Of a DNA stretch of 64,000 bases, positions 62,888 to 64,000 are shown one piece after another. The notes beneath the pieces were generated by a model. That model was not told the origin of the DNA and did no database searches. It was given only the letters and a program-made list of their open reading frames with translations. Source of the DNA: Chthoniobacterales bacterium. GTDB taxonomy: Bacteria; Verrucomicrobiota; Verrucomicrobiia; Chthoniobacterales; JACTMZ01. Position numbers and translations under genes: made by a program. How positions within the stretch are numbered: the stretch's first letter is position 1; each line of letters opens with the position of its first letter. The DNA is taken from the NCBI GenBank assembly GCA_018883245.1, contig VEQL01000013.1, forward strand, positions 1 to 64,000, given 5' to 3'.

Positions 62888-63048
62888 TGCTTGCCCGCGT
62901 CCTCGCCTTCTTCCTCGTCGAGCATCTGGAAAACGCTCTCGGAAGCAGCGATCATGGCGCGCCGCGCGTCGAGCCACTCCGCAACCTCCAGCATCTCTGC
63001 GGTCGGCAAGCTTTCGATGGCTTTTTCGATTTCCACGACGGAACTCAT
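62875..63048 (-). CDS. Small antitoxin-like protein upstream of the decayed MazF
   Basis: 57 residues, ATG 63048. MSSVVEIEKAIESLPTAEMLEVAEWLDARR then an acidic tail QMLDEEEGEDAGKHWLG. N-terminal part resembles the addiction-module antitoxin DUF2281-type helix (EIEKAIESLP-x-x-x-L-x-x-V-x-x-WL), commonly encoded just before MazF or PIN toxins. Short, hence missed by length-based ORF calling. It overlaps the toxin frame by 13 bases. Confidence 0.65.
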   Translation of the reverse strand: MSSVVEIEKAIESLPTAEMLEVAEWLDARRAMIAASESVFQMLDEEEGEDAGKHWLG

Positions 63049-63195
63049 GGCAAAAAGGTAACCCTTAAAGCGACTGGCGCAAGAAGCTTGTCCAGATCAG
63101 CGTCTAGCCCTTCGTCGCCAGAGATTGAGCCTCTATTAACTTGTGCCGGAAGATTCTCTCACGGAGACGCAGAGCGCACCAAGGACGTCGGGAAA

Positions 63196-63229
63196 ATCTC
63201 CGTGTTCCCCGTGTCTTGGTGAGAGCCTT
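63196..63229 (+). repeat. Direct repeat copy A flanking DUF433/DUF5615 cassette
   Basis: 34 bases (ATCTCCGTGTTCCCCGTGTC followed by 14 more), matching 63854-63887 at 30 of 34 positions. Part of a dispersed-looking intergenic element; a partly complementary stretch lies just upstream (63155-63187). Confidence 0.65.
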
Positions 63230-63237
63230 GGCTGTGG

Positions 63238-63555
63238 TTACAGATCAACCTCGATGTAATCACCGCTTCCGACGCCTTCAATGGCTGCGGCAACTTTGTC
63301 CGCTTGTTTTGAGATCCGCGGCCATGACGCCGTCATGAGGACAACGACGGAAATCTTTCGATCCTTCAAGTTCTGCTGGTAACGAAGATTCTGATCCGTA
63401 GTGACCAGCACTTCAAAACCTGCGTCGCTTGCCGCGGAAAGGAGCTCACCGTTCGTCAGTTGAGACCACGACATTTCCGCCGCCGTTGCCACTTGGTGCT
63501 TCGCCAAACTGCGGCGCAATGGCACCGGCGTGCCTTGGTCGAAAAGAATCTTCAT
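63238..63555 (-). CDS. DUF5615 PIN-like protein, probable toxin
   Basis: 105 residues, ATG 63555. MKILFDQGTPVPLRRSLAKHQVATAAEMSW has the DUF5615/Mut7-C pattern: first acid in LFDQGTP, then GFEVLVTTDQNLRYQQNL (second acid in TTDQN). The C-terminal TASWPRISKQADKVAAAI is family-like. These PIN-like nucleases are usually paired with DUF433 antitoxins. The gene overlaps the upstream DUF433 gene by 4 bases, so they are translated together. Intact. Confidence 0.85.
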   Translation of the reverse strand: MKILFDQGTPVPLRRSLAKHQVATAAEMSWSQLTNGELLSAASDAGFEVLVTTDQNLRYQQNLKDRKISVVVLMTASWPRISKQADKVAAAIEGVGSGDYIEVDL

Positions 63556-63779
63556 CCCGCCACAGCGGGTTCAAGACTGTGTGCGGCAAACTCAAGCACC
63601 GCATCAACTTGTTCGCGCTTAACGCCCGGGAACCACGACAGGAAGTCATCCACCGTGGCGCCATCTTCCAAGTTTTCGAAAAGCGCTTTGACCGGCACAC
63701 GTGTCTCCCGGAAGACGAAAGCCCCGCTCACCATGTCAGGCGAGGCGGTCACTGCGGAGCAATCAGACCAATCAAACAT
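63552..63779 (-). CDS. DUF433 protein, probable antitoxin
   Basis: 75 residues from ATG 63779 (MFDWSDCSAVTASPDMVSGAFVFRETRVPVKALFENLEDGATVDDFLSWFPGVKREQV). The DUF433 core is G-x-x-x-F-x-G-T-R-V-P-V (GAFVFRETRVPV here) then the helix-turn-helix-like DFLxxFP-GVxxxQV. Longer frame to 63935 is unsupported. Antitoxin/DNA-binding role inferred from pairing with DUF5615. Confidence 0.85.
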   Translation of the reverse strand: MFDWSDCSAVTASPDMVSGAFVFRETRVPVKALFENLEDGATVDDFLSWFPGVKREQVDAVLEFAAHSLEPAVAG

Positions 63780-63853
63780 GCTCCCATGATAGCGCGCGCA
63801 CGCGGCACCCGCAAGCCGGTCGCGGCTCAGAGGCACGAACCTGAGCAAACCAG

Positions 63854-63887
63854 ATCTCCGTGTTCCCTGTGCCTTAGTGAGAGGCTT
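63854..63887 (+). repeat. Direct repeat copy B flanking DUF433/DUF5615 cassette
   Basis: 34-base partner of 63196-63229 (four mismatches). It lies 74 bases upstream of the DUF433 start. The 113 bases after it hold a degenerate CTGAAAACCGAACACTAAAC-type sequence of dispersed intergenic type and no gene. Confidence 0.6.
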
Positions 63888-64000
63888 CCGAGCTGAGCAG
63901 TGCCCGCTGGTTTCTCCCCGCTGAAAACCGAACACTAAACACTGCCGACTGCGCTCTGTGGCTGCTTTGCAGTAGGGAAAAGTGTTCGACCTACCAAGCA

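Overview
The window is high-GC bacterial chromosome, densely coded on both strands, with many 4-base stop/start overlaps (ATGA/GTGA). The most likely source is a member of the Verrucomicrobiota (PVC superphylum). Supporting features are an LL-diaminopimelate aminotransferase (dapL), a large secreted protein combining autotransporter-associated beta-strand repeats with a PEP-CTERM anchor, an outer-membrane protein of the type often mislabelled 'neuromedin U', a fused SecDF, and several small lipoproteins without general homologues. No phage, IS element, CRISPR array or tRNA gene was recognised. One tmRNA gene is present.

Layout. 1-10 kb is core: a GNAT fragment, mutL, a tightly overlapping four-gene operon (membrane-anchored unknown, MidA-like methyltransferase, DUF2071, VOC dioxygenase), glycyl-tRNA synthetase, PhoU, a LolD-like ATPase and superoxide dismutase. 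10-16 kb holds a divergent aroE, a three-gene type III polyketide cassette (methyltransferase, FAD oxidoreductase, chalcone-synthase-like enzyme) and dapL. 16-25 kb is housekeeping: small envelope proteins, xerD-purC, yajC-secDF, a LysR regulator, a YugP-like zinc protease and a TerB/DUF697 protein.

25-39 kb is an ion and metal membrane block. Four different TerC proteins, one fused to CBS and PTS-EIIA domains, are interleaved with a voltage-gated-type cation channel, an APC-UspA permease, ExoD, OadG/OadB-like sodium-pump subunits, an SSS symporter and a manganese-type CBS-pyrophosphatase. 39-44 kb carries rpsU, an amt-PII ammonium module and a putative cysteine-hydrolase-like membrane protein, followed by an MsbA-like exporter.

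45-64 kb is accessory. It has at least five toxin-antitoxin-like loci (PBECR-like/DUF2283, an unknown/DUF6036 pair, Phd/RelE, a decayed MazEF, DUF433/DUF5615), a GIY-YIG ORF just after the tmRNA, DoxX and PepSY proteins, an Ntn hydrolase, a porin and a frameshifted outer-membrane gene. It also encodes a 7TM histidine kinase with a LytTR response regulator next to a giant PEP-CTERM protein and a secreted lipase.

Three observations stand out. (1) Paired 11-bp direct repeats with an exact 20-bp period lie upstream of three envelope or secreted genes, close to the LytTR regulator, and probably define its regulon. (2) Two toxin-antitoxin-like cassettes sit exactly after the stop codon of a host gene. 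Each is followed by a second copy of that gene's last codons, differing only at synonymous positions; a third cassette lies between 34-bp direct repeats. This suggests a small-cassette insertion process acting at gene 3' ends. (3) TerC paralogues are unusually concentrated, including a TerC-CBS-EIIA fusion.
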